Of a DNA stretch of 64,000 nucleotides, positions 27,522-36,026 are shown in pieces (position 1 is the stretch's first letter; each line of letters starts with the position of its first letter). The DNA comes from Competibacter_A sp037045535 (GTDB taxonomy: Bacteria > Pseudomonadota > Gammaproteobacteria > Competibacterales > Competibacteraceae). The stretch is from contig JBAOHI010000028.1 of NCBI GenBank assembly GCA_037045535.1, positions 1 to 64,000 on the forward strand. Reading direction: 5' to 3'. Under the pieces are notes generated by a model. That model was not told the origin of the DNA and ran no database searches. It saw only the letters and a program-made list of their open reading frames with translations. The translations under genes and the position numbers were made by a program.

Positions 27522-27779
27522 CTGGTGTTCGTGATTTTCCTGGTCGACAGCGACACCGCCGAGCGGTGGGAGAGTGCCGAGGTGATCCGCGAGCTGTCCC
27601 ACCAGCCGGTGTTCGTGCAGTTCATGGAGATCGGCAAGGAAGACTTCCCGTTTCTGCGCAAGCTCGATAAGTTGTCGGGCCGGCTGATCGACGCCGCCGG
27701 CTTCATGCAGATCAACGATCTCGATCAGACCGAGGACACCAAGCTATACGACCAGCTGCTAAACGAGTTCCCGCACTGA
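27522..27779 (+). pseudogene. TerF-type vWA protein, C-terminal fragment
   Basis: About 84 codons that match the last third of the intact vWA gene at 41351-42034: FVIFLVDSDTAERWES, EVIRELSHQPVFVQFMEIGK, EDFPFLRKLDKLSGRLIDAA and QINDLDQTEDTKLYDQLLNEFP. The MIDAS-bearing N-terminal two thirds are missing, and the frame ends early at the proline-histidine. Protein identity with the intact copy is high but not complete, so it is an old paralogue or an independent acquisition, not a fresh duplication. Confidence 0.8.
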
Positions 27780-27868
27780 CGGATCGAGGCGCAAGAAAAA
27801 GACATTTTTGCCGTCTGACCAGCCGGCCGCATCGGCCGCTGATAATCCTGGTTCCAAGGAGATCACGT

Positions 27869-28159
27869 ATGACCGAAGACGAACGCCACGCCGGCGCCCT
27901 AGTGGCCGCCTGTGCCAAGGAAGCCGGTGCTCACATCTTGGCCTACGCCCGCGAGGCCGGGCTAGACCCGCCCTCGTTCCTGGTGAGCGTCGCGGCGGTC
28001 CTAGCGTCGTCTGCTCTGGCGGCCCAGCCCGAGGACCAGCTGGCAGCGGCGTCCCGCCACATCCAGAATGCCCTGGGGCTGGTGCATTGTCTGCGGGAGC
28101 AGGAGGACGAGACCCGGCTCCCGCCCGAGGGCTTCGCCGCGCCGGAGGCCCTGCAATGA
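27869..28159 (+). CDS. Small hypothetical protein
   Basis: A 96-residue alanine-rich, probably all-helical protein starting MTEDERHAGALVAACAKEAG, with a good AAGGAG site before the ATG. I do not recognise a family. It ends 12 bases before the HNH gene and is likely co-transcribed with it. Such small acidic helical proteins are common in phage and plasmid modules; no function is claimed. Confidence 0.5.
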   Translation: MTEDERHAGALVAACAKEAGAHILAYAREAGLDPPSFLVSVAAVLASSALAAQPEDQLAAASRHIQNALGLVHCLREQEDETRLPPEGFAAPEALQ

Positions 28160-28171
28160 GCGGGCGGCGCG

Positions 28172-28582
28172 ATGCCGATTAACCCCGCCTTCCGCCATCT
28201 GTACCCGCCCGACTGGCGGGTGCTGGCGAACTGGGTGAAGTTCGAGCGGGCCGGTGGGCGCTGCGAGCGGTGCGGCCGGCCACACGGTGTACGGGTGCTG
28301 GTGGTCGGGGAGGGCGGCTGGCTCGATCCGGAGACCGGCGAGCGGTTCGACGATTGCGGGCGGTCGCTGGGCCTTTGCCACCAGTCGGATTGGCCGGCCG
28401 GGCGGTTCGTCACTACCATCCTGAGCTGCGCCCATTTGGACCAGAACCCGGCGAACAACGACCCGGCCAATCTGGCATCGCTGTGCCCGCGCTGCCACTT
28501 GCGCCACGACCGCCAGCAGCATATTCAGAGCGCGTACCGCAACCGGCGAAAACGGTGGGCGGTCCGGGATTTGTTTGATTGA
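28172..28582 (+). CDS. HNH endonuclease-like protein
   Basis: A 136-residue protein with a zinc knuckle pair and an HNH-type core: CERCGRP near residues 31-37, then TILSCAHLDQNPANND, DPANLASLCPRCHLRHDRQQ. The His-Asn-His residues and the second CxxC match the HNH nuclease pattern found in phage and plasmid proteins. The tail is basic. It sits directly after a small hypothetical gene in the plasmid-like region. DNA nicking activity is inferred from the motif. Confidence 0.75.
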   Translation: MPINPAFRHLYPPDWRVLANWVKFERAGGRCERCGRPHGVRVLVVGEGGWLDPETGERFDDCGRSLGLCHQSDWPAGRFVTTILSCAHLDQNPANNDPANLASLCPRCHLRHDRQQHIQSAYRNRRKRWAVRDLFD

Positions 28583-28649
28583 AGGAAGCGAGCCAATGAG
28601 CCAAGCGATCCTTGTTGTTGCCGAACCCAGCCCGGTACCGGCGCAGCGC

Positions 28650-29042
28650 TCAGGCCCGCTTCAGGTACTGCATCGCGCACAGGGTAGCGCCCTGCGGGTC
28701 CTGCAGGACGCAGAAGCGGCCGACGTCGGGGATATCTTGCGGTGGGCGGAGCACCTTGCCGCCCAGCGCCTCGGCCTGGTGGGCAACAGCGTCCGCGTCG
28801 TCCACCGTGATGTAGACGCCCCAGGCCGGCGGCCGCCCGGCGCACTCGGGCGGTGCGGTCATCATCCCGCCGACCGCCTCGCCGCCAACCTTGACCAGGA
28901 CGTAGCCGCCCCCGTCCGGATAATCCTCGGTCTCCCAGCCGAATAGCGCGCCATAGAAGGATCGGGCGGCAGCCACGTCGGCGGTCATCAGCTCGGTCCA
29001 ACCGAACGCACCGTGTTTCATCAGGCTCTCGTTCATCGTCAT
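28650..29042 (-). CDS. VOC-family protein (glyoxalase/bleomycin-resistance fold)
   Basis: A 130-residue protein with one vicinal-oxygen-chelate module pair: GAFGWTELMTADVAAARSFY, ALFGWETEDYPDGGGYVLVK, then WGVYITVDDADAVAHQAEAL and DIPDVGRFCVLQDPQGAT. This pattern is that of the Cfp30B-like VOC group, whose substrates are mostly unknown. ATG at 29042 has TGAGGAG directly upstream. It is convergent with the HNH gene. Confidence 0.85.
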   Translation of the reverse strand: MTMNESLMKHGAFGWTELMTADVAAARSFYGALFGWETEDYPDGGGYVLVKVGGEAVGGMMTAPPECAGRPPAWGVYITVDDADAVAHQAEALGGKVLRPPQDIPDVGRFCVLQDPQGATLCAMQYLKRA

Positions 29043-29143
29043 CGCTCCTCAGGGGGGTGTAGAAGGGTCTCATCGGATAGGGAAGGGTCGGGCGCCGAAG
29101 CACGTCGCAGCGGTCGGGGTGTCCAACCACCGGCTTTTGCTGA

Positions 29144-29632
29144 TCACGGTCGCGGCTCTCGCGCCGGCCAGAGGCGGTGGACCGCCCAGCGGACCACGCC
29201 CCACAGCTCGACGGCCGCGCCGTCGGACGGGTCGCCGGCCGTGCCATCGGCCGACTCCAGCAGCAGCCGGCCGGCGGTGTCGCGGCCCAGGCGGCGCAAA
29301 GCGAAGGCGCCCGCCACCACCACTACCACCAAGCTGCCGGCGGTCGGCGGTGCAGCTCGGTCCACCACCAGCAGATCGCCGTCACGGACACCGGCTTCTC
29401 GCAGCGTGTCGCCGGCGACGCGCATGAAAAACGTGCGCTCGGGATCGCGGACCAGGTGCTCGTCCAGGCTCCACTGGTATTCGATCGCATCGTCGGCCGG
29501 AGCAGGCGCACCGGCCAGGACCGGCGCGGCCCGCAGCGGCCGGCCGGCGTCGATGTCGCCGGCGGGGAACAGTGGGTCGGGACGCGGGCGGGATGCCCGC
29601 GCGGCGGACAGCTTGGTAACGGCCGCAAACAT
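29144..29632 (-). CDS. UmuD-like S24 protein lacking the catalytic Ser-Lys pair
   Basis: A 162-residue protein with the S24 (LexA/UmuD) C-terminal fold: FFMRVAGDTLREAGVRDGDL then LLVVDRAAPPTAGSLVVVVV and AFALRRLGRD. In UmuD the first block reads GNSM or GDSM and the second ..F.VKKL; here the serine is Thr76 and the lysine is Arg113. Both residues of the dyad are therefore conservatively replaced, and self-cleavage is unlikely. It begins 4 bases after the LexA-like gene with GGAGG before the ATG, so the two form an operon. No umuC gene follows in the window. It may act as a regulator or as a remnant of a mutagenesis operon. Confidence 0.78.
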   Translation of the reverse strand: MFAAVTKLSAARASRPRPDPLFPAGDIDAGRPLRAAPVLAGAPAPADDAIEYQWSLDEHLVRDPERTFFMRVAGDTLREAGVRDGDLLVVDRAAPPTAGSLVVVVVAGAFALRRLGRDTAGRLLLESADGTAGDPSDGAAVELWGVVRWAVHRLWPAREPRP

Positions 29633-29636
29633 GCGT

Positions 29637-30224
29637 TTACCTCCGATAGGAACGGACCAGACCGACCACCACCCCGAAGACCTGTAAGCGCTCGCCAGGG
29701 TGCAACACCGGGTAGGCGGGATTGGCCGGCTTCAGCACCGCCTCGCCGGCTTCCACCGCTAGGGTCTTAAGGGTGAGTTCGCCATCGATGACCGCCACCA
29801 CCACATCGCCGGGCCGAGCCGGCGTATCCCGCTCCACCACCACCCGGTCACCAGGATGGATGCCCGCCCCGATCATCGAGTCACCGGTCACCGGCACCAG
29901 CACCGTCTGGGACGGCCGCCGGACCAGGTAGGCGTCAAGCGAACAGACCTCGCCGCCGTCGGCGACCGCCAGTGGCGCTCCTGCCGGCACTGGTGCTTCG
30001 GCCAGCGGTCGGGCGAAGAACCGCGCAGTCGGGGTCCAGCGCCCGGCCGGGCTGCGTTCCAGAAATCCCGCTGCCCGCAACCGGCGCAGTACTTGGGCCA
30101 CCCCATCGCGCGAGGCCAGCCCCAGCACCTCCCGCAGGGGGCCGTAGGCCGGCAGGCTGCGCCAGCGGGCGTAGTAGTCTTGGAGCCGCGCCAGGTAGGC
30201 GGCATCGTCCGGTTGCTTGGGCAT
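29637..30224 (-). CDS. LexA-like S24 repressor
   Basis: A 195-residue LexA-type repressor from the ATG at 30224. The N-terminal winged helix covers residues 8-65 (YGPLREVLGLASRDGVAQVL). A possible Ala-Gly cleavage bond lies at residues 81-82 in APVPAGAPL. The catalytic dyad is complete: Ser116 in VTGDSMIGAG and Lys153 in GELTLKTL. A perfect dyad just upstream of the start is a likely autoregulatory operator. It is distinct from a housekeeping LexA in its helix-turn-helix and is followed by a UmuD-like gene, as in damage-inducible mutagenesis cassettes of plasmids. Confidence 0.85.
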   Translation of the reverse strand: MPKQPDDAAYLARLQDYYARWRSLPAYGPLREVLGLASRDGVAQVLRRLRAAGFLERSPAGRWTPTARFFARPLAEAPVPAGAPLAVADGGEVCSLDAYLVRRPSQTVLVPVTGDSMIGAGIHPGDRVVVERDTPARPGDVVVAVIDGELTLKTLAVEAGEAVLKPANPAYPVLHPGERLQVFGVVVGLVRSYRR

Positions 30225-30239
30225 GGCGGTTAATCGAAA

Positions 30240-30255
30240 GCGTACAAATGTACGC
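30240..30255. promoter_or_regulatory. Dyad operator upstream of the LexA-like gene
   Basis: GCGTACA and TGTACGC, a perfect 7-bp dyad with a two-base AA centre, 15 bases before the repressor start. The GTAC...GTAC form resembles an SOS box of the GAAC-N4-GTTC type in layout. It most likely binds the LexA-like protein itself. Confidence 0.6.
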
Positions 30256-30369
30256 CAATAATGGCGCGGCTCGACGTTGCTGTCAAGAGGCAATGAATCA
30301 GCGGTCGGCCAGGGGGAGCGGAGCGGTCAACTGGCGGTCGGTGGGACGGGTCAGCCCGCGATCGACCAG

Positions 30370-30480
30370 CTAATGCAGCGTCGGCGCGTTGGTCCCGCAG
30401 CAGTGCTTGTACTTGCGGCCGCTGCCGCAGGGGCATGGTTGGTTACGGCCGACTTTCGAGTTCGCTTTGCGCTGCGGCAT
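30370..30480 (-). CDS. SEC-C motif mini-protein or C-terminal fragment
   Basis: A 36-residue frame from the ATG at 30480 containing a full SEC-C zinc motif, GRNQPCPCGSGRKYKHCCG. The frame stays open upstream for about 24 codons (LPAIYHHFEPQRRAF) to a TAG but has no earlier start, so this may be the tail of a larger lost protein. SEC-C tails bind zinc and occur in SecA and in many small proteins. Its neighbours give no hint of function. Confidence 0.5.
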   Translation of the reverse strand: MPQRKANSKVGRNQPCPCGSGRKYKHCCGTNAPTLH

Positions 30481-30772
30481 GGGCGACGACGTGCGGGCGA
30501 ACGCCCGACGTTGCGGCTCAAAGTGGTGGTAGATTGCGGGGAGGTCGTCTTCCTAATCAACGTGTCCTTGCGGTCCGTTAATCGGATGTCGGGCGTCGAG
30601 ACTCTGCTCTTTGGTGTATAACATAACGGTCTGAGCGTTATGTGGAAGTTCTATCATCATGTGTTGGGCACGCATCGAAGACGAGCCGACTGATTGGCGT
30701 CAAAGGATAGCGCGCGATTTCCTCTGTTTTCGCCTCCCGTTCAGTACGATATCGAACGATAGAGAATATGCC

Positions 30773-31867
30773 ATGTGGAAATATTTCGCCCATGCCCGGA
30801 GTGTTCCCGGTGCGGCACCGGGAATCGAGCACGAAGAAATCGCCGACCTTCCTCGTGGCGCGGGGCAAGTACAGATCCGGTGTATCGATTATTGTCCCGA
30901 GCAGGTCTCGATCCAAGAGATCCACGACCTGGAAGAGTTCTTGGCTCGACATCGCCCGGAATGGACGGCGGTACGCTGGATCAGCGTCGATGGTTTATCG
31001 GATACCCGCGCCATCCAAGTGTTGGCGACCAAGTACGATCTGCATCCGCTGGCGATCGAAGATATGCTGCAAAAAACTCAGCGGCCTAAGGTTGAAGCGT
31101 ATGGTGGCGAAGGCAGCGAATTCATGGCCCGCTTGTTTATCGTGGCCCATGCCGTGCAGTTTCAGGAAGGGCGCTTGCAACACGAACAGGCGTCGATTTT
31201 CCTCGGGCACAAAACCGTTTTGACCTTCCAGGCGAACCGGAGCACGGAGTGGGATGCCATTCGCCAACGGATCAGCGCGAAAGGTTCGCGCTTGCGTAAG
31301 AGCGATGCCAGCTTTTTGGCGTATTCGCTGCTGGACGCTATCGTGGACAGTTGTTTTCCGATCCTTGAAGTCTGCAGCGAACGGGCGGAAGAATTGGAAA
31401 GCCTGATCCTCGGCAATCCCCAATCCGATCTCATTAGCCAAATCCACCAGTTCAAGCGGGATTTGCTGTTGCTGCGCTGGGTGGTTTGGCCAATGCGCGA
31501 AATGGTCGCCTATCTCCAGCGAGAGTCGCACGAATGTGTGAGCGAGACGACGCGCATTTATTTGCGCGATCTATACGATCACGTCGTACAGATCATCGAT
31601 CTGATCGAGACCTATCGCGAAATTGCCAGCGATTTGATCGATACGTATATGTCTTCCGTATCGAATCGCATGAACGAAGTCATGAAGGTCTTGACTCTGA
31701 TCGGCACGATCTTCATTCCCCTAACGTTTCTGGCCGGAGTTTACGGGATGAACTTCCATCACTTTCCAGAGTTGGACCTGGAATGGGCCTACCCCGCTTT
31801 TTGGGGCGTATGCTTGATCCTAGCAGGCATCATGATATGGATGTTCCGACGCCGCCATTGGTTGTGA
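30773..31867 (+). CDS. corA: CorA-type magnesium/cobalt transporter
   Basis: A 364-residue protein from the ATG at 30773. The cytoplasmic domain has the family segments VRWISVDGLSD, LHPLAIEDMLQ and DLYDHVVQIIDLIETYREIA; two C-terminal transmembrane helices flank the loop YGMNFHHFPEL, which contains the GMN selectivity signature. The C-terminus ends in the basic RRRHWL. It forms homopentameric divalent-cation channels in the inner membrane. It stands alone, with an IS50-like element inserted about 50 bp past its stop. Confidence 0.93.
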   Translation: MWKYFAHARSVPGAAPGIEHEEIADLPRGAGQVQIRCIDYCPEQVSIQEIHDLEEFLARHRPEWTAVRWISVDGLSDTRAIQVLATKYDLHPLAIEDMLQKTQRPKVEAYGGEGSEFMARLFIVAHAVQFQEGRLQHEQASIFLGHKTVLTFQANRSTEWDAIRQRISAKGSRLRKSDASFLAYSLLDAIVDSCFPILEVCSERAEELESLILGNPQSDLISQIHQFKRDLLLLRWVVWPMREMVAYLQRESHECVSETTRIYLRDLYDHVVQIIDLIETYREIASDLIDTYMSSVSNRMNEVMKVLTLIGTIFIPLTFLAGVYGMNFHHFPELDLEWAYPAFWGVCLILAGIMIWMFRRRHWL

Positions 31868-31917
31868 GGACACGAACGTCGTCCGATGGAGTTGTGGGAC
31901 GTGAGGGGCTTCTGCCC

Positions 31918-33323
31918 CACTCGATTGCCCACAAGTCACCCTGACGAAATAAAAGTTTCTTTGGCGGCGGCGATGCCGATGGCGAATGCCCGAACCTTCT
32001 GCATGCCTTCCCAGATGGCCTTGGGTCCGGGATGAGCATCGCTTTTGCGGCCGAGGAAGCCGCCGAAGCCGGCGATCAGTCGCACCATTTGGCCCAAAGG
32101 TGGCGGCGTTGCCGGGGGTTTGGCGCGGTGGGCGACGATCCAGGCGGCCTGCCATTCCCCGGGGTCGAACACCACGTCGCACGGCAGATTCGGGCAGTCC
32201 CGGCCCCAGGTTACCAGGTGCAGGATGCGCCAGGCGATGATCAGGTAAATGACCAAGGCCCGTTCGAGCCGCTCCAAGGTGCCGAGCTGGAGGGCTTCCA
32301 CCCGGCAGCCCGATTTCCAAATTCGGAAAAAAATTTCCGCCAGCCAACGCCGACGATACCAGTCCACCAGTTCCACGACCGTTTCCAGCGTCTCGGCGGT
32401 TCGGTTGGTCAACAACCGCCATTCGATCCCTTTCTGGCCGGCCGGCGGGTGATTCTCGCGGGCCAGAATCGCCGTGACGGTCACGGTCGGCGCGCCTTTC
32501 CGGGCGGGCAAAGTCACCGACTCCCGGTAGACGGTTTGCCGCACGAGCCGGGCCGGCCGGTCCGGGGCAGCCGGCAGGGCGAATTCGACCTCGCCCAGCG
32601 CGTCGCGTCGCGCCAGCCGGTCCCACACCTTTTCGCCGGCCGTCGTATTGCGGTTGTGCGTGGCCCGCACCAGCCAGTCCGCCGGCGTGCCGCGCCGCGC
32701 GGCGGCGTCCATCAGCGCCCGCAAATCGCCTTCCCGATCCGCCACGTACACCAGCCGGGTATCCGGGGTTCGTTCGGCCAGGTCCGCAACAATCTCGTAC
32801 CCTTCCACCCAGCGGGTGCTTTCCTTCACTTGGGGTTGGTCTTTCGGCCCCCGCGCCCACATCCAGGCGTCGATCACCCCCAGCGCCAAGCCCTCGGGGG
32901 TGACCACCAGGGTCGGATGCGCGTACAGCCCGTGCTGGGCCTCGTAACTGAGCCGGCCCAACCCGGCAATCCCCGGCTGGCTGGTGAAATCCAACTCCGT
33001 GGTGTCCTGAACGCACAACGCCACCGGCTGACCTTGCAGCCGCTCGACGGTGCGCCGGGTATGCACCTCCAGGATTTCGCGCCACTCCACCGCCGGGTTG
33101 TCCAACAACCGGTAAGCCGCCTTGGTCTCCGCCCAGCCCCCGCTCGCCACAGGAATGCTCCCGGTCGGTGCCGCCGACAAATCGTCCACCAGCTTGATCA
33201 GCCGCCGCGTCCGCCGCGCGTCTCCCAACTCCACACCCCCAGTTCCCGCGCTACCCAACTCATCACGACCTCGCCAAAATGCCACTATATTACAATAAGT
33301 TGGGAGTTGTGGGTAAACGGGTG
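31918..33323 (-). mobile_element. Tn5/IS50-like insertion sequence, copy A
   Basis: A 1406-bp element whose ends are CACTCGATTGCCCACAAG (left, plus strand) and the complement of CACCCGTTTACCCACAAC; the two ends match imperfectly over about 22 bases. A perfect 10-bp duplication GCTTCTGCCC flanks it (31908-31917 and 33324-33333). It sits just beyond corA, in a short hairpin-like sequence. A same-length copy in the opposite orientation lies at 34177-35582. Confidence 0.93.
31936..33285 (-). CDS. Tn5/IS50-like (IS4 superfamily) transposase, copy A
   Basis: A 449-residue transposase from a GTG at 33285. The N-terminal Tn5-like domain shows VELGDARRTRRLIKLVDDLS and ASGGWAETKAAYRLLDNP; catalytic context includes VALCVQDTTELDF, LVYVADREGDLRAL and the Y-R-K/E signature near WYRRRWLAEIFFRIWKSGC; the dimerisation domain follows. 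An ATG start exists in a neighbouring frame (MSWVARELG), one base out of phase at a run of five G, so the normal start may be there with slippage or the GTG may serve. Confidence 0.9.
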   Translation of the reverse strand: MAFWRGRDELGSAGTGGVELGDARRTRRLIKLVDDLSAAPTGSIPVASGGWAETKAAYRLLDNPAVEWREILEVHTRRTVERLQGQPVALCVQDTTELDFTSQPGIAGLGRLSYEAQHGLYAHPTLVVTPEGLALGVIDAWMWARGPKDQPQVKESTRWVEGYEIVADLAERTPDTRLVYVADREGDLRALMDAAARRGTPADWLVRATHNRNTTAGEKVWDRLARRDALGEVEFALPAAPDRPARLVRQTVYRESVTLPARKGAPTVTVTAILARENHPPAGQKGIEWRLLTNRTAETLETVVELVDWYRRRWLAEIFFRIWKSGCRVEALQLGTLERLERALVIYLIIAWRILHLVTWGRDCPNLPCDVVFDPGEWQAAWIVAHRAKPPATPPPLGQMVRLIAGFGGFLGRKSDAHPGPKAIWEGMQKVRAFAIGIAAAKETFISSG

Positions 33324-33568
33324 GCTTCTGCCCACCCATCATTTTGTCTCGGATAGGATAAAATAATACATTTTGTCCATTGAACTTGTAGCGCCAAAAA
33401 TCAAAAATTTTGACGCGGATATGTGCCCATGACAAGCCAATGACTCGGCTGAGCTATAAATCAAGGATAAAATAGGGCCATGAAAATTTGCTAGGCAGCG
33501 TTGGCGGAGTGTGATCCACTGTCAAATCGTGTCATTTTTAACCACTAATTAAAAAGAAAGAGAAATTT
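33324..33568. other. Intergenic stretch before the DUF262 gene
   Basis: AT-rich DNA between copy A and the DUF262 start, with GAAAGAGAAATTTATG at the end giving an acceptable ribosome site. It probably holds the promoter of the DUF262-HEPN operon. No gene seen. Confidence 0.4.
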
Positions 33569-34176
33569 ATGAATCAGCCAATTGAAGAAAAAACTCTCAA
33601 CCTATACCCAATAGATTATCCGTTTGAGACTTTAGTAGCTCGGATACAAGCGACTCCGCCCAAGCTTAAGTTAAATCCTGACTTTCAAAGAAAATATAAA
33701 TGGGACAAGGACGGATGGGTGAGGTCATCAAGATTTATTGAATCATGCTTAATGAGAATACCTCTCCCATCTTGTTATTTTGCAGAGGATGATGATGGGT
33801 CACACTTGGTTATAGATGGGGTACAACGATTAACAACAATAAACAAATTCATGAAAGATGAATTTCATCTCGAAGGCATGACTGCCTTTAAGGAATTAGA
33901 TGGAAAAAAGTTTTCGGAGCTAGGTGATCTTAAGTCAGAGCTAGAAACCACCACTATTAGATGTATTGTTTTAAGAAGGGATAATCCAAAGGCGCTGATT
34001 CGAGAGATATTTTCTCGATTAAATCAAGGGGCCGTAAAATTATCAGATCAAGAAATACGGCATGCGATATATCCTGGTTCTCTCGACTCTCTTTTAACTG
34101 AGCTAGCTAAGGACCCTGTTATATCCAGATTTGGCTTGGCAGAAAATAGCGATAAGAATAAAGACTCTCTCGAACC

Positions 34177-35582
34177 CACCCGTTTACCCACAACTCCCAA
34201 CTTATTGTAATATAGTGGCATTTTGGCGAGGTCGTGATGAGTTGGGTAGCGCGGGAACTGGGGGTGTGGAGTTGGGAGACGCGCGGCGGACGCGGCGGCT
34301 GATCAAGCTGGTGGACGATTTGTCGGCGGCACCGACCGGGAGCATTCCTGTGGCGAGCGGGGGCTGGGCGGAGACCAAGGCGGCTTACCGGTTGTTGGAC
34401 AACCCGGCGGTGGAGTGGCGCGAAATCCTGGAGGTGCATACCCGGCGCACCGTCGAGCGGCTGCAAGGTCAGCCGGTGGCGTTGTGCGTTCAGGACACCA
34501 CGGAGTTGGATTTCACCAGCCAGCCGGGGATTGCCGGGTTGGGCCGGCTCAGTTACGAGGCCCAGCACGGGCTGTACGCGCATCCGACCCTGGTGGTCAC
34601 CCCCGAGGGCTTGGCGCTGGGGGTGATCGACGCCTGGATGTGGGCGCGGGGGCCGAAAGACCAACCCCAAGTGAAGGAAAGCACCCGCTGGGTGGAAGGG
34701 TACGAGATTGTTGCGGACCTGGCCGAACGAACCCCGGATACCCGGCTGGTGTACGTGGCGGATCGGGAAGGCGATTTGCGGGCGCTGATGGACGCCGCCG
34801 CGCGGCGCGGCACGCCGGCGGACTGGCTGGTGCGGGCCACGCACAACCGCAATACGACGGCCGGCGAAAAGGTGTGGGACCGGCTGGCGCGACGCGACGC
34901 GCTGGGCGAGGTCGAATTCGCCCTGCCGGCTGCCCCGGACCGGCCGGCCCGGCTCGTGCGGCAAACCGTCTACCGGGAGTCGGTGACTTTGCCCGCCCGG
35001 AAAGGCGCGCCGACCGTGACCGTCACGGCGATTCTGGCCCGCGAGAATCACCCGCCGGCCGGCCAGAAAGGGATCGAATGGCGGTTGTTGACCAACCGAA
35101 CCGCCGAGACGCTGGAAACGGTCGTGGAACTGGTGGACTGGTATCGTCGGCGTTGGCTGGCGGAAATTTTTTTCCGAATTTGGAAATCGGGCTGCCGGGT
35201 GGAAGCCCTCCAGCTCGGCACCTTGGAGCGGCTCGAACGGGCCTTGGTCATTTACCTGATCATCGCCTGGCGCATCCTGCACCTGGTAACCTGGGGCCGG
35301 GACTGCCCGAATCTGCCGTGCGACGTGGTGTTCGACCCCGGGGAATGGCAGGCCGCCTGGATCGTCGCCCACCGCGCCAAACCCCCGGCAACGCCGCCAC
35401 CTTTGGGCCAAATGGTGCGACTGATCGCCGGCTTCGGCGGCTTCCTCGGCCGCAAAAGCGATGCTCATCCCGGACCCAAGGCCATCTGGGAAGGCATGCA
35501 GAAGGTTCGGGCATTCGCCATCGGCATCGCCGCCGCCAAAGAAACTTTTATTTCGTCAGGGTGACTTGTGGGCAATCGAGTG
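34177..35582 (+). mobile_element. Tn5/IS50-like insertion sequence, copy B
   Basis: The same 1406-bp element as copy A in the opposite orientation, with duplication CTCTCGAACC at 34167-34176 and 35583-35592. Its own duplication shows that it entered the DUF262 gene independently, rather than as one arm of a composite transposon. Excision at the duplication restores the target frame exactly, so the insertion is recent. Confidence 0.95.
34215..35564 (+). CDS. Tn5/IS50-like (IS4 superfamily) transposase, copy B
   Basis: A 449-residue protein with the same sequence as copy A in every segment compared (GWAETKAAYRLLDN, VQDTTELDFTSQPG, YVADREGDLRALMD, WYRRRWLAEIFFRI). The GTG start at 34215 lies 38 bases inside the element. 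The open frame also extends upstream into the DUF262 gene, so read-through from that gene could add a short fused leader. Confidence 0.92.
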   Translation: MAFWRGRDELGSAGTGGVELGDARRTRRLIKLVDDLSAAPTGSIPVASGGWAETKAAYRLLDNPAVEWREILEVHTRRTVERLQGQPVALCVQDTTELDFTSQPGIAGLGRLSYEAQHGLYAHPTLVVTPEGLALGVIDAWMWARGPKDQPQVKESTRWVEGYEIVADLAERTPDTRLVYVADREGDLRALMDAAARRGTPADWLVRATHNRNTTAGEKVWDRLARRDALGEVEFALPAAPDRPARLVRQTVYRESVTLPARKGAPTVTVTAILARENHPPAGQKGIEWRLLTNRTAETLETVVELVDWYRRRWLAEIFFRIWKSGCRVEALQLGTLERLERALVIYLIIAWRILHLVTWGRDCPNLPCDVVFDPGEWQAAWIVAHRAKPPATPPPLGQMVRLIAGFGGFLGRKSDAHPGPKAIWEGMQKVRAFAIGIAAAKETFISSG

Positions 35583-36026
35583 CTCTCGAACCAGAAGAAC
35601 AAGTTCTTAGATATTTTGCATTATCTCAAGACAAAGATCTCAGTGGATTCTCTGGCTCTCTTAAAGAGTTTCTAGATAACTTTATGGAGGGAAATTCACA
35701 AATTGATGATGAAACAGTTAACGAGTATAGGACAAGATTTAAAAGATCGTTATCAATATGTCTGAAAGTATTTAGCGAAGATGTCTTTGTCAATCCTGTG
35801 GCCGAAAAAAAGAAAAAAGGATTGGTCCACTATGATCTAGTGATGACAACTGTAGGGGAGTTGTCCGATGGTATCATAACTAATTACGGTGATAAGATAA
35901 AAGAAGCTTACGCAGAACTTTGTGGCAGCGAGGAGTTTAAGAAAACTCTTGGTGGTGGCCTTCAAGACAAGTCAAGGGTGCTAAAACGTAAAGCAAAGTG
36001 GAGTGAATTGCTTGAGGCTGCTATAA

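Noticed and set aside
30659..30772. A longer CorA starting at 30659
   Set aside because: The extra residues are unlike CorA, and the ATG at 30773 fits the family start and length better.
31918..35582. A composite transposon made of the two IS50-like copies
   Set aside because: Each copy has its own different 10-bp duplication, so they inserted independently.
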